Shown in pieces: positions 62,428-64,000 of a stretch of 64,000 nucleotides of DNA (its first letter is position 1; the number at the start of each line of letters is the position of its first letter). Position numbers and translations under genes: made by a program. The DNA comes from Bacillota bacterium (lineage in GTDB: Bacteria > Bacillota > UBA4882 > UBA8346). The notes beneath the pieces are model-generated. The model was given only the letters and a program-made list of their open reading frames with translations, did not search any database and had not been told where the DNA came from. The stretch spans positions 1 to 64,000 of the forward strand of contig JAAYEK010000024.1 of NCBI GenBank assembly GCA_012728785.1, written 5' to 3'.

Positions 62428-62746
62428 AAATTCACCTAATTAAGACAATAATACTTTACCTATTCATCTATCATTACTTTTACTCCCAATTGATTTCTGT
62501 CTATTTACCGCGACTCCTTCTTTTGTTATTGAATTCTTAATTTTCATACGTAGCAATATATAGGGGAATTGCAGGGTGACTTAATTTTATGTTAAGAGAA
62601 TTAATCGTTAGGAGAAATGGTAAATGGGGTATTTAATTATTATTGCTAGGAGGGAGGTCTACAATGGAAAACTTAGCTATGAAATTAATATTTAAATATA
62701 AGAAAGAGTTGGAGATATAGAAAACTAGTTTGATAGAATCCAGATT

Positions 62747-63205
62747 TTAAACCTTAATCTTCGAGATAGTTACCAAATAAGCTCCCATTACAAAAAAGAT
62801 TATGCCTATCAATTTGGTAATGTTAACCGGCGCTTTTTCCATTCCCAGCAAACCATAATGATCGAATATGATCGACGCGAAAAGCTGTCCGCCGATTATA
62901 TAGATAAATCCCTGGGTTGCGCCAAGGCGCGGTAAGATTATAACAATGGCCGTAAGAATAAAAATACCCAATACTCCTCCTAAATATAAATACCACTTGT
63001 TCCAACCCGGTAAGTTCCGAAGAGCAAGCGATCCGGGAGTATAGAGAATGATCAGGGTGATTAGGATCAAGTTTATTACCACGCCGATAAAAACAGAGCC
63101 ATAAACGCCGACTCTGTTAGCTAAAGCGGTATTGATAATACCCTGAAGAGTCATCATTACTCCTACTGATAATCCGATTATAATTTCCAGTAAAAGAAAG
63201 TTCAT
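62747..63205 (-). CDS. DMT-family transporter (DUF606/YdcZ-like)
   Basis: GVMMTLQGIINTALANRVGVYGSVFIGVVINLILI; 5 TM. Confidence 0.85.
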   Translation of the reverse strand: MNFLLLEIIIGLSVGVMMTLQGIINTALANRVGVYGSVFIGVVINLILITLIILYTPGSLALRNLPGWNKWYLYLGGVLGIFILTAIVIILPRLGATQGFIYIIGGQLFASIIFDHYGLLGMEKAPVNITKLIGIIFFVMGAYLVTISKIKV

Positions 63206-63251
63206 AATAAACCTCCTCTTCCTATGTTCTGATCTCAGAACCGCTCATTCT

Positions 63252-64000
63252 TCATATAAATGAATGAGTTGCCCGAATAGGAATATTTGAATTTAACTCT
63301 TTATATGAATTTGAAGAGATATATCTCAGTGTCACCTTTTTTTGAAATTCAATAATATTTTTTGCGCCTATAAAGCCAAAAGTTAATCGAATTCCTTTAC
63401 TTAGAATATATAATAACAAATGTGCGGGGCCGATATATGGAACCAATCCGGACACCCCTTCAACTCTAAAATTTGCTCTAATATCGGGAGTTAGGAAATT
63501 ATCAATTTTATCTATGCCGGTTTTATCCGGAATTTCAATAGTATTATACCTTGCGCCTTCATATTGTTTATATTTTTGCCCGTCAATTTCTACGATTTTT
63601 CCAGATGCTTCATGGCATCCCGCAAATAATTTACCCAACATTACGCCATCAGCGCCGGCTGCTAAGGCTTTTACAATATCGCCTGAATTTCTAATACCGC
63701 CATCTGCGATTACTTTCATATTATTTGCTTTAGCTACTTTGGATACTTCGAAAATCGCCGTGAATTGACTCATACCACATCCTGAAATAATACCGGTTGT
63801 ACAAATGCTACCCGGCCCCAAACCTACTTTAACAGCTACTAAAGGCATTTTTGCAAATGTTTTTGCTCCTTCTTCATTTACAATATTACCCAAAATGATT
63901 CTTTGCGGATATTTTTTGGATAATATTCTAACATTTTTAATTATTTGAGTATGTAAAGGCTGTACATTATTTAAGATTACATAATTAACGTCATTATGAC
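63252..64000 (-). CDS. IMP dehydrogenase/GMP reductase family protein (partial at right edge)
   Basis: Frame stays open to window end (HNDVNYVILNNVQPLHTQIIKNVRILSKKYPQRIILGNIVNEEG...); VKVGLGPGSICTTGIISGCGMSQ; MKVIADGGIRNSGDIVKALAAGADGVMLG. Confidence 0.85.
   Translation of the reverse strand, partial: HNDVNYVILNNVQPLHTQIIKNVRILSKKYPQRIILGNIVNEEGAKTFAKMPLVAVKVGLGPGSICTTGIISGCGMSQFTAIFEVSKVAKANNMKVIADGGIRNSGDIVKALAAGADGVMLGKLFAGCHEASGKIVEIDGQKYKQYEGARYNTIEIPDKTGIDKIDNFLTPDIRANFRVEGVSGLVPYIGPAHLLLYILSKGIRLTFGFIGAKNIIEFQKKVTLRYISSNSYKELNSNIPIRATHSFI

Overview
The window is a chromosomal oriC-proximal region, probably from a Firmicutes/Bacillota-like genome (inferred from gene content and order). 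Minus-strand block: a partial beta-propeller-like ORF, a minimal sufB-like/sufC pair, two tRNA-Ser genes, tadA, gyrB, remB-like DUF370, dciA, recF, yaaA-like S4, dnaN and dnaA. Plus-strand block: rpmH, rnpA, yidD, yidC, jag, mnmE, two tandem mnmG paralogs, rsmG, parA and parB with two perfect parS sites. Beyond this lie larBC, an M23 peptidase/bactofilin pair, a gcvT-gcvPA-gcvPB operon, SleB, ilvD/ilvBN, hpt, a riboswitch-controlled NCS2 purine permease, cdaA and glmM. From about 44 kb the region becomes accessory: simple-sequence heptamer repeats, a 28-bp perfect palindrome, a 21-bp/7-aa repeat array, a ferritin-like protein, tldD/tldE, a small [NiFe] hydrogenase locus with a cytochrome-b5-like partner, metNIQ, a pfkB kinase/aldolase pair, two paralogous HAD phosphatases, recQ, a CPBP protein, a DMT transporter and a partial IMPDH/GMPR-like gene. 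The most notable observations are: (1) a decayed colinear segmental duplication, with remnants of the cytochrome-b5 gene and of metQ plus its terminator at 46.0-46.35 kb, and a HAD paralog, in the same order as the intact copies at 50.0, 54.2 and 59.1 kb; (2) a degenerate 21-bp coding-phase repeat array whose upstream RBS-ATG is in frame but interrupted by stops; (3) adjacent full-length mnmG paralogs, one with an altered flavin-loop motif; (4) a purine-riboswitch-like leader with non-consensus junctions; (5) a [NiFe] small subunit with CxGD in place of CxGC. All calls are by eye from sequence; no database search was run.
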